From contig NZ_KI911559.1 in the NCBI RefSeq assembly GCF_000515255.1, forward strand, positions 1,091,548 through 1,155,547: a stretch of 64,000 nt of DNA, written 5' to 3'. The DNA comes from Rhodovibrio salinarum DSM 9154. GTDB taxonomy: Bacteria > Pseudomonadota > Alphaproteobacteria > Kiloniellales > Rhodovibrionaceae. The position numbers were made by a program, and so were the translations under genes. Under the pieces are notes generated by a model, which worked only from the letters and a program-made list of their open reading frames with translations, did no database searches and had not been told where the DNA came from. Within the stretch, counting starts at the first letter, position 1; the number at the start of each line of letters is the position of its first letter. Shown here in pieces: positions 34,429-43,232 of this stretch.

Positions 34429-35127
34429 CTAGGGCAGGTCGGCCAGCAGCAGCTCGCTCTCCGCCACGGCGGTGATCTCGATCTCGTCCTCTTCGGAGAT
34501 AACCGCGCCGTCGCGCGCGTCCAGCGTGGTGCCGTTCACGGTCAGTTGCCCCGTCGAGGCCACCAGATACCCCTGTCGCTCGCGCCCGAGGGCGTGACGC
34601 ACTGTCTGGCCCGCCCGGAGCGTCGCACCGAATAGCGCGGCGTCCTGATGGATCGGCAGGACTTCGTCGTGCCCCGGCCGGCCGGAGGCAAGCGGCACCA
34701 GCCGTCCGGCCCGTTCCTGGGAGGGAAAGGCACGCTGGTCCCAGCGGGGCGTCAAACGCTCCTGCGCCGGCTGGATCCAGATCTGGAAGAGTTGGGTGAT
34801 CTCCGGCTCGCGGTTGTATTCTGCGTGAATCACGCCCTTGCCCGCGGTCATCACCTGCACGTCGCCGGCGGGGGTGCGCCCCTGGTTGCCCAGGTTGTCT
34901 TCGTGCGTGATCGCGCCGCGGCGGACGTAGGTGATGATTTCCATGTTGCGATGGCCGTGGGGATCGAAGCCCGTGCCCGGTTGCACCGTGTCGTCGTTCC
35001 AGACCCGCAGCGGTCCGACGCCCATGCGTGCTGGGTCGTGGTACTGCCCGAAGCTGAAGTGATAGCGCGCGGACAGCCAGTCCAGTTCGAACGCGCCCAG
35101 GCTCTGGAAAGGACGATGCTCGATCAT
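34429..35127 (-). CDS. Pirin-family protein (YhaK-like)
   Basis: 232 residues. GFDPHGHRNMEIITYV holds the metal-binding HxH...E cluster of the pirin cupin; VQVMTAGKGVIHAEYN and WIQPAQERLTP are further family motifs. The shorter YhaK/bacterial bicupin class is typically a quercetin-dioxygenase-like or redox-responsive protein. It lies between yqjG (62 bp downstream) and wrbA (117 bp upstream, beyond a hairpin) on the same strand, supporting a role in quinone or flavonoid-type stress. Start ATG 35127 follows the ribosome site GGAACTCC by a short gap. Confidence 0.93.
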   Translation of the reverse strand: MIEHRPFQSLGAFELDWLSARYHFSFGQYHDPARMGVGPLRVWNDDTVQPGTGFDPHGHRNMEIITYVRRGAITHEDNLGNQGRTPAGDVQVMTAGKGVIHAEYNREPEITQLFQIWIQPAQERLTPRWDQRAFPSQERAGRLVPLASGRPGHDEVLPIHQDAALFGATLRAGQTVRHALGRERQGYLVASTGQLTVNGTTLDARDGAVISEEDEIEITAVAESELLLADLP

Positions 35128-35175
35128 CGCCGGAGTTCCTTTCGCAACAGGAGAGAAGGGTCGGAACGCGCCGCC

Positions 35176-35208
35176 AGGCCCCTTTTGCCGTGCGGCGAAA
35201 AGGGGCCT
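35176..35208. terminator. Hairpin terminator between wrbA and pirin gene
   Basis: Perfect 11-bp stem AGGCCCCTTTT / AAAAGGGGCCT (35176-35186 / 35198-35208) with an 11-base loop that itself can fold (GCCG/CGGC). It begins 36 bp after the wrbA stop. The T-rich side of the stem rather than a tail gives the weak-pairing element, so termination may be partial. Confidence 0.65.
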
Positions 35209-35244
35209 TTGCGATGGCGGTCGTACCGGCCGAGGTGCGTTGCC

Positions 35245-35850
35245 TCAGCCGTGCAGCTTCTTGGTGATCTCACTCACGTGGCGGCCTTGCGCGCGGGCGA
35301 TGGCGAGCTCGTTCTCGCTCGGCTGACGGCTGCCGTCAGCGCCGGCAATCGTAGTGGCGCCGTAAGGCGTACCGCCGGTGATCTCGCTCAGATTGCTGAG
35401 TTCCTGCACGGAATAGGGGACGCCCACGATCACCATGCCGTGGTGCAGCAGCGTGGTCTGCATCGAGATCAGCGTCGTCTCCTGGCCACCGTGCTGGCTG
35501 CCGGTCGAGGTGAACACGCTGCCGACCTTGCCGATCAGCTTGCCCCCGGCCCACAGGCCGCCAGTCTGGTCCAGGAAGTTGCGCAGTTGACCGGTCATGT
35601 TCCCGAAGCGGGTCGGCGAGCCAAGAATGATCGCGTCGTAGTCGCCAAGCGCGTTGGGATCCTCCAGCACCGGCGCGGTCTGGTCGGTCTTGTACCCGGC
35701 CTGCTGCTGCACACTCTCCGGTACCAGCTCGGGCACGCGGTAGATGTCGACCTGCGTCCCCTCGACGTCGCGGGCGCCGTCGGCGATTGTCTGCGCCAAC
35801 GTCTCCACGTGACCCCAGGTCGAATAGTAAAGTACCAGTACCTTCGCCAT
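35245..35850 (-). CDS. wrbA: NAD(P)H:quinone oxidoreductase WrbA
   Basis: 201 residues. Flavodoxin fold: [18 protein letters not shown] binds the FMN phosphate, [20 protein letters not shown] and [17 protein letters not shown] are WrbA signatures, and the length is standard. It makes a two-electron reduction of quinones, avoiding semiquinone radicals. Divergent from the LysR gene with 184 bp between starts and followed by a terminator-like hairpin. Neighbours pirin and yqjG suggest shared quinone-stress control. Confidence 0.97.
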   Translation of the reverse strand: MAKVLVLYYSTWGHVETLAQTIADGARDVEGTQVDIYRVPELVPESVQQQAGYKTDQTAPVLEDPNALGDYDAIILGSPTRFGNMTGQLRNFLDQTGGLWAGGKLIGKVGSVFTSTGSQHGGQETTLISMQTTLLHHGMVIVGVPYSVQELSNLSEITGGTPYGATTIAGADGSRQPSENELAIARAQGRHVSEITKKLHG

Positions 35851-35986
35851 CGTCGTCGCTCCTTTGCGCGTGTGGTTGGTCGTTTCCCGGGAAGCGGGCC
35901 GCAGCGGCCGCAGGCAGGGCCCGAGGCGGCGGGTCCGAAAGCCCGATCTACAAGGTCAGATAGGCGTTTACGCTCGAACGGAAAAC

Positions 35987-36006
35987 ATGCGAATCATGCA
36001 TCGCAT
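35987..36006. promoter_or_regulatory. Candidate LysR-type operator (20-bp dyad)
   Basis: ATGCGAATCATGCATCGCAT has outer arms ATGCGA/TCGCAT that pair perfectly, and 8 of 10 half-site positions match. It lies 28-48 bp upstream of the LysR start and about 137 bp upstream of the wrbA start, in the only spacer shared by both genes, as expected for an autoregulated LysR operator. Confidence 0.5.
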
Positions 36007-36034
36007 TGTTTCCCAGAAGAAACGAGAGCCGCGC

Positions 36035-36967
36035 ATGACCTATGAACACCTGAGCGCCATGGCCGTTTTCGCGCGGGTGGTGGAAGAGGGCAGTTTCTCG
36101 CATGCTGCGCGCGGGCTGGGACTGAGCAAGTCTGCGGTGTCCAAGCAGGTCGGCCGGCTTGAGGATCGGTTGGGCGTGCGGCTGTTGAACCGCACCACGC
36201 GCCAGCTCTCGCTAACCGAAGCCGGGACGGCCTTCTACGAGCACTGCCGCCAACTGGTCGCCGACGCCGAGGCCGCGGAAAGCGCCGTGACCCATCTGGC
36301 CGCCGCCCCGCGCGGCACGCTTCGGGTCAACGCGCCGATGTCGTTCGGGCAACTGCACGTCGCCCCGGCGCTGCCGGAGTTCCTGGCGGCTTATCCGGAG
36401 CTTTCGGTCGAGATGCAGCTATCCGACCGGACGGTGGACCTGATCGAAGAGGGGTTCGATCTTGCGATCCGGATCGGCCAACTGCGCGATTCCAGCCTGA
36501 TCGCCCGGCGGTTGGCGCCGCTGCGCCAGGTTCTCTGCGCCGCGCCGTCCTACCTCGCCGCCCAGGGGCGTCCGGAGCACCCGCATGATCTGAAGGATCA
36601 CGAATGCCTGATCTACTCCTACCTGTCTTGGGGGCGGGAATGGCGCTTTCAAGGCGTTGACGGGGAGTTGCGAGTTCCGATCCGGGGACGTCTCGAGATC
36701 AATAACGGCGATGCCCTGCTGGCTGCCGCGCGTCAGGGCTTCGGGATCGTCATGCTGCCGAGCTTCCTGGGCGCCGACGATCTCAAGGCCGGCCGGCTGG
36801 AGCCCCTGCTGCAAGACTGGTGCGAACCGGCGGCGGGCGGCATCCACGCTGTTTTCCCGGCAAGCCGCAATCTGTCCCCCAAGGTTCGCGTGTTCGTCGA
36901 CTATCTCGCCCGACGCTTCGCCGGGCAGCCCTATTGGGAGGTGGAACAGGCGGAGACGGCGGTGTGA
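36035..36967 (+). CDS. LysR-family transcriptional regulator
   Basis: 310 residues from ATG 36035; the open frame continues upstream to 35864 but that part overlaps the wrbA spacer. The helix-turn-helix is MAVFARVVEEGSFSHAARGLGLSKSAVSKQVGRLE (outlined), followed by LLNRTTRQLSLTEAG. The effector domain has GTLRVNAPMSFGQLH, FDLAIRIGQLRDSSL and a C-terminal GIVMLPSFLGADDL. It belongs to the CrgA/DsdC-like subgroup often found next to quinone or pirin genes. Likely controls wrbA and perhaps pirin and yqjG. A 20-bp dyad lies directly upstream. Confidence 0.95.
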   Translation: MTYEHLSAMAVFARVVEEGSFSHAARGLGLSKSAVSKQVGRLEDRLGVRLLNRTTRQLSLTEAGTAFYEHCRQLVADAEAAESAVTHLAAAPRGTLRVNAPMSFGQLHVAPALPEFLAAYPELSVEMQLSDRTVDLIEEGFDLAIRIGQLRDSSLIARRLAPLRQVLCAAPSYLAAQGRPEHPHDLKDHECLIYSYLSWGREWRFQGVDGELRVPIRGRLEINNGDALLAAARQGFGIVMLPSFLGADDLKAGRLEPLLQDWCEPAAGGIHAVFPASRNLSPKVRVFVDYLARRFAGQPYWEVEQAETAV

Positions 36968-37100
36968 GAGCATGAAAGCGGCTGGCAATGGCCACTTTTC
37001 TCGCTGGGCGGGGAAGAAGGCGCGCCTTGGCGGCGTTCCGGGGCTGTGGTAAGCGGACAGTAGTCTGTAGTCCCACGCGTGGGCGAAAGAGGACGTTTCG

Positions 37101-37679
37101 ATGACTGACGGTATGCTGCGCTTTCATATCGGGCCGGAGCGGCCCGACGACGCCGAACGGATCGAGCCGCTGCTCGACCGAACGTTCGGCGACGAGCGCC
37201 GTCAGAAAACCGTCTATCGCCTGCGCGCGGGCGTACGTCCGGTGCCCGAACTGTGCTTCGTCGCTACCGACGATTTTGGCAAGATGCTGGCGTCCTTGCG
37301 CTTCTGGCCGATCCAGGTGGCCGGACAGGGCGAACCGCCGGCGGACGGGCCGCAGGCGATCCTGTTGGGTCCGCTGTCGGTGGAGCCGAAGTACCAGGGC
37401 CGTGGCATCGGTCGCGCACTGGTGCGTCAGGGGCTGGACACCGCGCGGCGCATGCCGGTCGAGCTGTGCGTCGTGGTCGGCGAGCCTGGGTACTATCAGC
37501 CTTACGGTTTCATTCCGGCCACGCCGCAGGGATTGATCCTGCCCGGTCCGGTGGAGCCGCGTCGTTTCCAGGTGCTGGAGCTCAAGCCGGGCGCGCTGGA
37601 GGGTGTACGCGGTCGCATCCGCGCCGACCTCCGCTACGCCGAGCCGGGTGCGGCCGGGAGGCATCTTCGCCGGGCGTGA
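37101..37679 (+). CDS. GNAT N-acetyltransferase (YhbS-like)
   Basis: 192 residues. FHIGPERPDDAERIEPLLDRTF is the N-terminal helix, ILLGPLSVEPKYQGRGIGRALVRQGL contains the Q/RxxGxG/A acetyl-CoA loop, and VVVGEPGYYQPYGFIPAT is a YhbS-type C-terminal motif. Substrate unknown; YhbS-like proteins acetylate small amines or proteins. It stands alone downstream of the LysR gene and convergent with tspO. Confidence 0.92.
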   Translation: MTDGMLRFHIGPERPDDAERIEPLLDRTFGDERRQKTVYRLRAGVRPVPELCFVATDDFGKMLASLRFWPIQVAGQGEPPADGPQAILLGPLSVEPKYQGRGIGRALVRQGLDTARRMPVELCVVVGEPGYYQPYGFIPATPQGLILPGPVEPRRFQVLELKPGALEGVRGRIRADLRYAEPGAAGRHLRRA

Positions 37680-37733
37680 GCCGGACGAAGATGGCTGATC
37701 ACGAGATCGGGAAAATTTAACTGGCGGCGGCGA

Positions 37734-37754
37734 AGCCCCCGATTGGCGGGGGCT
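37734..37754. terminator. Bidirectional hairpin between GNAT and tspO genes
   Basis: Perfect 8-bp stem AGCCCCCG (37734-37741) / CGGGGGCT (37747-37754) with a 5-base loop, ending 3 bp before the tspO stop codon on the minus strand. Convergent gene ends and the stem make a shared terminator plausible; the tail on the minus strand is AT-rich after 25 bases. Confidence 0.6.
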
Positions 37755-37756
37755 GC

Positions 37757-38278
37757 CTAATAGTTCAGCCGCAGAATCTCGACGTTCAGGGCCGTGGCGA
37801 AGCAGACCCAGGCGAGGTAGGGCAGCATCAGCAGGCCGGCGGCGCGACTGACCTGCCAGAAGGCGGTGGTGGTGGCGAGGATCGCCAGGATCAGGGCAAC
37901 CACGTCGACCAGCGCCAGGAAAATGTCGCCCGCGCCGAAGAACAGTGCCGACCAGGTGAAGTTGAGCGCCAGTTGAACCAGGAAGCAAGCGAGCGGCCAG
38001 CCGAAATCCTCCCGCTGGGCCGCGCGCCAGGCTTGCCAGCCGGCTAGCGCCATCAGGAAGAAGATCGCCGTCCAGACGATCGGGAAGGCGAGGTTGGGCG
38101 GTGTGAACGTCGGCTTGGTGAGGTCGGCGTACCAGCCGTCGATCGCGGGCTGCGTGACCGAGACGGTCGCTCCTTCGACCGCGAATACGAGGGCCAGGAA
38201 GGCGATCAAGACGAGCGCTTGCTGTGCGAACGAGCGGCGCTTGGGCGGGTCGCTATCGATGGGGGCGGCGGTCATCAC
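37757..38278 (-). CDS. tspO: TspO/MBR-family membrane protein
   Basis: 173 residues with five membrane helices. Motifs: GWYADLTKPTFTPPNLAFPIVW and ALNFTWSALFFG, and YLAWVCFATALN at the C-terminus, all TspO/PBR signatures (the Trp- and Pro-rich ligand cavity). TspO binds tetrapyrroles or cholesterol-like ligands and affects stress and photosynthesis-gene regulation in alphaproteobacteria. Its ATG is 2 bp after the stop of the VWA-like membrane gene, so it is the last gene of the MoxR operon. Confidence 0.95.
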   Translation of the reverse strand: MMTAAPIDSDPPKRRSFAQQALVLIAFLALVFAVEGATVSVTQPAIDGWYADLTKPTFTPPNLAFPIVWTAIFFLMALAGWQAWRAAQREDFGWPLACFLVQLALNFTWSALFFGAGDIFLALVDVVALILAILATTTAFWQVSRAAGLLMLPYLAWVCFATALNVEILRLNY

Positions 38279-38280
38279 GG

Positions 38281-40362
38281 CTATTTACCCTCCCGGAACC
38301 AGGCGGCGATCAGGGTGCCAAGCACCAGGATGAGCGCGAGCACGGCCGGCAGCAAGGGAACTTCCGTCACACCCGCCACGCGGTAGTCGCGGTTGGCGTC
38401 CAGTCCGATCCAGCCGCGTCCGGCGCTGTCGCGGTCGGGATCGACCTTGCGCAGGCGCGGAATGCCGTCGGCGATGCGTACGTGTGCTCCGCCGCTCGCC
38501 TCGACCAGCGGGTGCAGACGTGCGCGCGTCGACCGGACGTCGCGGTATTCCAGTGGGTTCGGTGGCCCAGCGGCGGCGACGGCGGTACGCGTGCCGTCGC
38601 TGAGTTCGTAGGTGCCCAGTTGGTCGACCGGCATCGTCGTACTGGCACGTCCGTCCGGGCCGGGCTCGAGCTGCAGCGTCTGGGTGCTGCCGTCGGGAAG
38701 GGTGACCTCGACCGGTGGCAGTTCGGTCTCCAGCGAGCGCCGCTCGACCACCAGGCGGTCGCCCTCGACCCGGGCGCGCAACGCTTCCTCCTCCAGCTCC
38801 GGCTCTTTCATCAGCCAGTGCGCGACCCGGCGCATCAACTCTGCCTGCGGGCCGCCGCCCTCGTAGCCGCGCGCCCACAGCCAGGCGTGGTCGCTCATCA
38901 GTTGGGCAACCCGTCCTTCGCCGACCCGGTCGAGGATCAGCAGCGGCCGATCGCGCACGCCTTCCATCACGATATCGCCGCTTTGGACGTCGACATTCAG
39001 ATGCCGGAACCAGCGGCTCCAGTCGGCCTCTGCTTCGGGCCCGTTGGAGCCAGTCAGGCCGCGGGTCACCGGATGGCGGGTGCCAAGCTCGGTCACCTGC
39101 GGCTTGAAGCCCTGTTCGTAGATCTCGCCGGTTGGCGCGCCGGGCAGCACGCGGCCCAGCGGCGTGCGGTACAGCGACATCCGGCTGGCGAAGCTGGGGC
39201 CGCCGGCTTCCAAGAGCGCGCCGCCGTTGCGCACGTACTCGGCGACGTTGTGCAGATAGAGCGAGGGCAGCACGCCGCGGCGCTGGTAGCGGTCGAAGAC
39301 GATCAGATCGAACTCGTCGATCTTGACCTCGAACAGTTCGCGGGTCGGGAAGGCGATCAGCGATAGTTCCCGGATCGGCGTGCCGTCCTGCTTTTCCGGC
39401 GGCCGCAGGATGGTGAAGTGCACCAGGTCCACTGACGGGTCGGATTTGAGCAGCGAGCGCCAGGCGCGTTCGCCCGCGTGCGGTTGGCCGGAGACGAGTA
39501 GGACGCGCAGGCGGTCGCGCACGCCGTTGATCACGATCGCCGCCCGGTTGTTGGCCAGCGTCAGTTCGCGCGGGCCTTCCGCGACCTCCAGCTCCAGCAC
39601 GTTCTGCCCGCGGTGGGTCAGCTCGACCGTGATCTCGGTTTCCTCGCCGACCGGCACGGTGCGGGTGCGCGTCTCAGTGCCGTCGCGGGTCAGGCGCAAT
39701 TCGGCGCTCGCCGGGCCGTTTTCGGGTGCGGACAGGTCCTCGACCTTGACGGTGAAACGGATCTCCCGGCCGACAATCCCGTAGCCCGGTACGTCGCCGA
39801 CGCTCAGGCGGCGGTCGCCCTCGTCTTCCCGGCCGGTCATCAGGTGATGCACTGGCGCGTCGATATCCAGGGCGTCCAGGCTCTCCGGCACATCGTGGAT
39901 CTGCCCGTCGGACAGTACGACCAACCCGGCGAGGCGCGCGCGCGGGATCTCCGCCAGCGCGCGGGCGACATCGTCGAACAACCGCGTGCCGCCTTCCTGG
40001 TTGGGTCCGTCCGCGTCGCCGACCCGGATCACGCGGACCCGCGTATTTTCGAGAGTCGCGAGGTCGTCATCAAGCGCGTCCATCGCGCGCGCGACCTGCG
40101 CTTGCCGATCTTCCAGGCGGTTGCTGGCGCTTTCGTCGACCGCGATCAGAACGATGTCGGGTAACTCCTCGCGCTGCTCCCGGATCAACGACGGGTTCGC
40201 CAGCACCGCCAGGATCGCCGTCAGCGCCAGCGCGCGCCAGGCCGCCCCGCGGGCCTGGCACCAGGCGGCGACGCCGATTGCCAGCGCGCTCAGAACCGCC
40301 AGCGCGATCACCACCGTCCAGGGGACCAGCGGCGCGAAAGCGAGCGTGGTGGCGTTCAGCAT
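38281..40362 (-). CDS. Large membrane protein with VWA-like and glutamine-amidotransferase-like regions
   Basis: 693 residues. Two membrane helices at the N-terminus (VIALAVLSALAIGVAAW and ALTAILAVLANP) and one at the C-terminus (AVLALILVLGTLIAAWF). The VWA-like core begins DIVLIAVDESASNRLED with a DxSxS metal site and continues LAGLVVLSDGQIHDVP. The segment about 335-495 (FDLIVFDRY, EYVRNGGALLEAGG, VAQLMSDHAWLWARG) matches the class I glutamine-amidotransferase-like fold of the DUF1355 type, without an obvious catalytic Cys. It is downstream of the DUF4159 gene by 25 bp. Such proteins accompany MoxR-DUF58 modules, where they may form a metal-loading or chaperone complex at the membrane. Function not proven. 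Confidence 0.85.
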   Translation of the reverse strand: MLNATTLAFAPLVPWTVVIALAVLSALAIGVAAWCQARGAAWRALALTAILAVLANPSLIREQREELPDIVLIAVDESASNRLEDRQAQVARAMDALDDDLATLENTRVRVIRVGDADGPNQEGGTRLFDDVARALAEIPRARLAGLVVLSDGQIHDVPESLDALDIDAPVHHLMTGREDEGDRRLSVGDVPGYGIVGREIRFTVKVEDLSAPENGPASAELRLTRDGTETRTRTVPVGEETEITVELTHRGQNVLELEVAEGPRELTLANNRAAIVINGVRDRLRVLLVSGQPHAGERAWRSLLKSDPSVDLVHFTILRPPEKQDGTPIRELSLIAFPTRELFEVKIDEFDLIVFDRYQRRGVLPSLYLHNVAEYVRNGGALLEAGGPSFASRMSLYRTPLGRVLPGAPTGEIYEQGFKPQVTELGTRHPVTRGLTGSNGPEAEADWSRWFRHLNVDVQSGDIVMEGVRDRPLLILDRVGEGRVAQLMSDHAWLWARGYEGGGPQAELMRRVAHWLMKEPELEEEALRARVEGDRLVVERRSLETELPPVEVTLPDGSTQTLQLEPGPDGRASTTMPVDQLGTYELSDGTRTAVAAAGPPNPLEYRDVRSTRARLHPLVEASGGAHVRIADGIPRLRKVDPDRDSAGRGWIGLDANRDYRVAGVTEVPLLPAVLALILVLGTLIAAWFREGK

Positions 40363-40387
40363 GACCGACCCCTTGGCGTGCGCGCCG

Positions 40388-43183
40388 TCATTGGCCTAGC
40401 CGCTCCAGGATCGCCGGGACGTGCACTTGATCGGCCTTGTAGTTGCCGGTCATGGCGTACATCACCAGGTTTACCCCGACCCGATAGGCGATCTCGCGTT
40501 GACGTTCCCCGCCGGGCGTGACGGCGAAGCGCGGTTGCCCCGCCTGGTCGATTGCCCAGGCGCCGGCGTAGTCGTTGTAGCCGACCAGGACGCTCGCGAC
40601 CCCATCGCCGTCCCCGCCACCGGCGCGCGTGTCTTCGACCCATAGCTGGCCGCCGTCGTAGCGGCCCGGGAAGTCGTTCAGAAGGTAGAAGGTCTTGGTC
40701 AGCACGTGCTCTGGCGGCACGGGCTGCAGCGGCGGGATATCCAGGTTGCGGGTCAGTTGGCGCAGCGCCTGTGTCGCGCCCGACAGGCCGCCGCCCAGGT
40801 TCACGTTCGGCGTCGGATCGCGCAGGTCGAACAGGATCGTCCCGCCATTGGCAAGGTAGGCGTTGACCTTCCGCGTGGCCTTCGGACCGAGCGGGGCCTG
40901 CTCGGCCGTTACCGGCCAGTAGAGCAGCGGGAAGAAAGCGAGCGGATGCTCGTTCAAGCGCACCGGCAGCGGCGCTTCCGGCTCGATCGAGGTGCGCGCG
41001 CTCAGCGTGCGCGACAGGCCGCGCAGCCCCTGTTCGGCGATCTGGTCGACTCGCGCGTTCCCGGTCACGACGTAGCCCAGGCGCGTGTCCAGCGTGGCCT
41101 TCAGCGCGTAGCTCTCCGGGTCGTCGCTGCTGTCGACCTGCGCCTGTGCGCTACCGGGCGCCAGCGTGACGGCGAGCAGGATCGCCGCCGCACCGCCGGC
41201 CGCACGCCGTCCCATACCATCGCCCCCGGTCGGGCCGAACAGGCCGCGCAACAGCAGTGCGAGCACGAGATCGACCAGCAGCAGCGCCAGGGCGGCGACC
41301 AGCAGCCACGGTCCGATCGGACGTTCCGGTTCGGCCGAGAAGCCGCCGACCGAGATACCGTTTGGCAGGGCGGTGAGCGGCCGCGCGTCCACCACCGCGG
41401 GGCCCAGGTTATGCGCCCGGCGTTGACCTTCCAGACCGTACAGGCCCGGTGGATGGGCGGGATCGATCGTATTGGACTCCAGGGCCTCCGGCGACAGGGC
41501 CTGCACGCTTGCCGGCGCCGGGCCGAGCGCGCCAAACCCGTCGAGCACGCTGGACGGCGGTAGGGGGCTGCGCTCGGAGGATCGCGCGATCCCTTCGCCG
41601 ACCGCCACGACACGCCGGAGCATTTGCACGAACAGACCGGACAGCGGCAGGTTCGACCATTGCGCGTTCGCGGTGGTATGCACCAGCACGACCCAGCCGT
41701 CGCCGCGCTGATCGGCAGTGACCAGCGGCGTGCCGTCGGCGAGCCGGGCCCAGGTCTTCTCACCCAGGTCCAGGGCGGGTTGGGCCAGTACCTGGCGGTC
41801 GATGGTCAGGTCGTCCGGCACCGACAGGCCGGCGAACGGGCTGTTGGCGTCGAACGGCGCCAGCTTGGGCGGGCTGCCCCAACTCATCGTGCCTGATAGT
41901 GCGCGCCCGCCGCGGCGCAGGCGTACCGGCAGCAGGGGGTCGCCGCTGCCGTCCCGCGCGTCCGGCCCCGTCAGCTCGCGTGCCAGCCGCGGTCCGGCGA
42001 AACGCAGCAAGACGCCGCCGCGCTCGACCCAGCTGCGCACCTGGGTGCGCAGGTCGGTGCGCAGGGCGCCGCGGTCGGACAGCACGATCACCGCCTGGTC
42101 CTGGGCCAACAGCGCGCCCAGCCCCCCGCGTGTTACCTCGGCATAGGGGTTGAGCGCGCGTTCCAGGTAGTACACCTCCGACAGCAGCGGCTGCGCGTCG
42201 GCTTGCGCGCTCTCGGTCACCAGGCCGACCGGCCGGCGCTGCCAGCGGGAATCCAACAGCGCGACGCTGGCTGCGGTAGTCTCTCCCTCGACGCTGACGC
42301 GTGATATCCGGTTGCGCAGTTCCAGCGGCAGGTCGAAGCGCACGGTCGCGTCTCGGCTGCCGTCCTCGAAGCGTGCTTCGGCCGTGGCAACCAGCCGGCC
42401 GCGCTCGTCGTTGGCGACCACCGTGCGGGTGGTGGGACCGCGAGTGTCCGGGCGGTGGATCGGCACCGCGAGGTCGGTTCCGTCGCTGGACGGTGGCAGT
42501 ACGCTGAGCGGCAGGTTGCCCGGCCGCGGGCGCATCACCTCGACCCGGCCCAGGCGTTGCAGCCGGCTGGCGAGCGCGTCCGTGCCCGGCGTTTGCAGCC
42601 CGTCGTTCAGCCAGATGACATGTGCGCTGCCGGTGATCTGCAGGTCGGCCACCGCGGCCAACGCGGCGTCGTAGTCGCTTGGCCAGGGACGCGGCTTGAG
42701 CGCGCGGACCCGCTCGCGGGCGCGCTCCGGACGCAGCAGGTCGCTTGCCGCGAGCGGCGTATCTGGCCGTTCGGTGGCGGTGGTCAGAAGGTGCACCCGA
42801 CGCTCTTCCCGCACCGCGCGGTCGAGCGTGACTTCAGCCGCCTGCATCCGTTGCGACCAGTTCTTGGCCGCCGCCCAGCCGTTGTCGATCACCAGCACGA
42901 GCGGCCCGCTGCCGGAGAGCTGAGTGGCGGGGTGCAGCACCGGACCGGACAGGCCGACGATCAACAGCGCGGCCGCGGTCAGGCGCAAGAGCAGCAGCCA
43001 CCAGGGCGTGCGCGCGGGCGTCTCTTCCTTCGGCGCCAGGCCGAGCAGCAGGCGGATCGCGGGGAAGCGCTGCGTCTTCGGCGCTGGCGGGGTGACGCGC
43101 AGCAGGAACCATAGGGCCGGCAGCGCCAGAAGCGCGAGCAACAGCCACGGCTGGGCGAAGGCGAGGGGGCCGAGTGCTGCCAT
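40388..43183 (-). CDS. BatA-like N-terminal and DUF4159 domain membrane protein
   Basis: 931 residues. The N-terminal Aerotolerance/BatA-type region (AFAQPWLLLALLALPALWFL) has two membrane helices. The middle has a VWA-like stretch (GPLVLVIDNGWAAAKNW) with a poor metal site. The C-terminal 230 residues form DUF4159 (DQIAEQGLRGLSRTLSART, LAFFPLLYWPVT, VNAYLANGGTILFDLRDP). A membrane helix near 655 separates the halves. It is the third gene of the MoxR operon and is conserved in this order in Rhodospirillales and Rhizobiales. Probable envelope role with MoxR; biochemical activity unknown. Confidence 0.9.
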   Translation of the reverse strand: MAALGPLAFAQPWLLLALLALPALWFLLRVTPPAPKTQRFPAIRLLLGLAPKEETPARTPWWLLLLRLTAAALLIVGLSGPVLHPATQLSGSGPLVLVIDNGWAAAKNWSQRMQAAEVTLDRAVREERRVHLLTTATERPDTPLAASDLLRPERARERVRALKPRPWPSDYDAALAAVADLQITGSAHVIWLNDGLQTPGTDALASRLQRLGRVEVMRPRPGNLPLSVLPPSSDGTDLAVPIHRPDTRGPTTRTVVANDERGRLVATAEARFEDGSRDATVRFDLPLELRNRISRVSVEGETTAASVALLDSRWQRRPVGLVTESAQADAQPLLSEVYYLERALNPYAEVTRGGLGALLAQDQAVIVLSDRGALRTDLRTQVRSWVERGGVLLRFAGPRLARELTGPDARDGSGDPLLPVRLRRGGRALSGTMSWGSPPKLAPFDANSPFAGLSVPDDLTIDRQVLAQPALDLGEKTWARLADGTPLVTADQRGDGWVVLVHTTANAQWSNLPLSGLFVQMLRRVVAVGEGIARSSERSPLPPSSVLDGFGALGPAPASVQALSPEALESNTIDPAHPPGLYGLEGQRRAHNLGPAVVDARPLTALPNGISVGGFSAEPERPIGPWLLVAALALLLVDLVLALLLRGLFGPTGGDGMGRRAAGGAAAILLAVTLAPGSAQAQVDSSDDPESYALKATLDTRLGYVVTGNARVDQIAEQGLRGLSRTLSARTSIEPEAPLPVRLNEHPLAFFPLLYWPVTAEQAPLGPKATRKVNAYLANGGTILFDLRDPTPNVNLGGGLSGATQALRQLTRNLDIPPLQPVPPEHVLTKTFYLLNDFPGRYDGGQLWVEDTRAGGGDGDGVASVLVGYNDYAGAWAIDQAGQPRFAVTPGGERQREIAYRVGVNLVMYAMTGNYKADQVHVPAILERLGQ

Positions 43184-43232
43184 ACGGGCCTAATCCATCC
43201 TCCGTTCTGCGGTGCCTGCTGGGCCCATCGGG

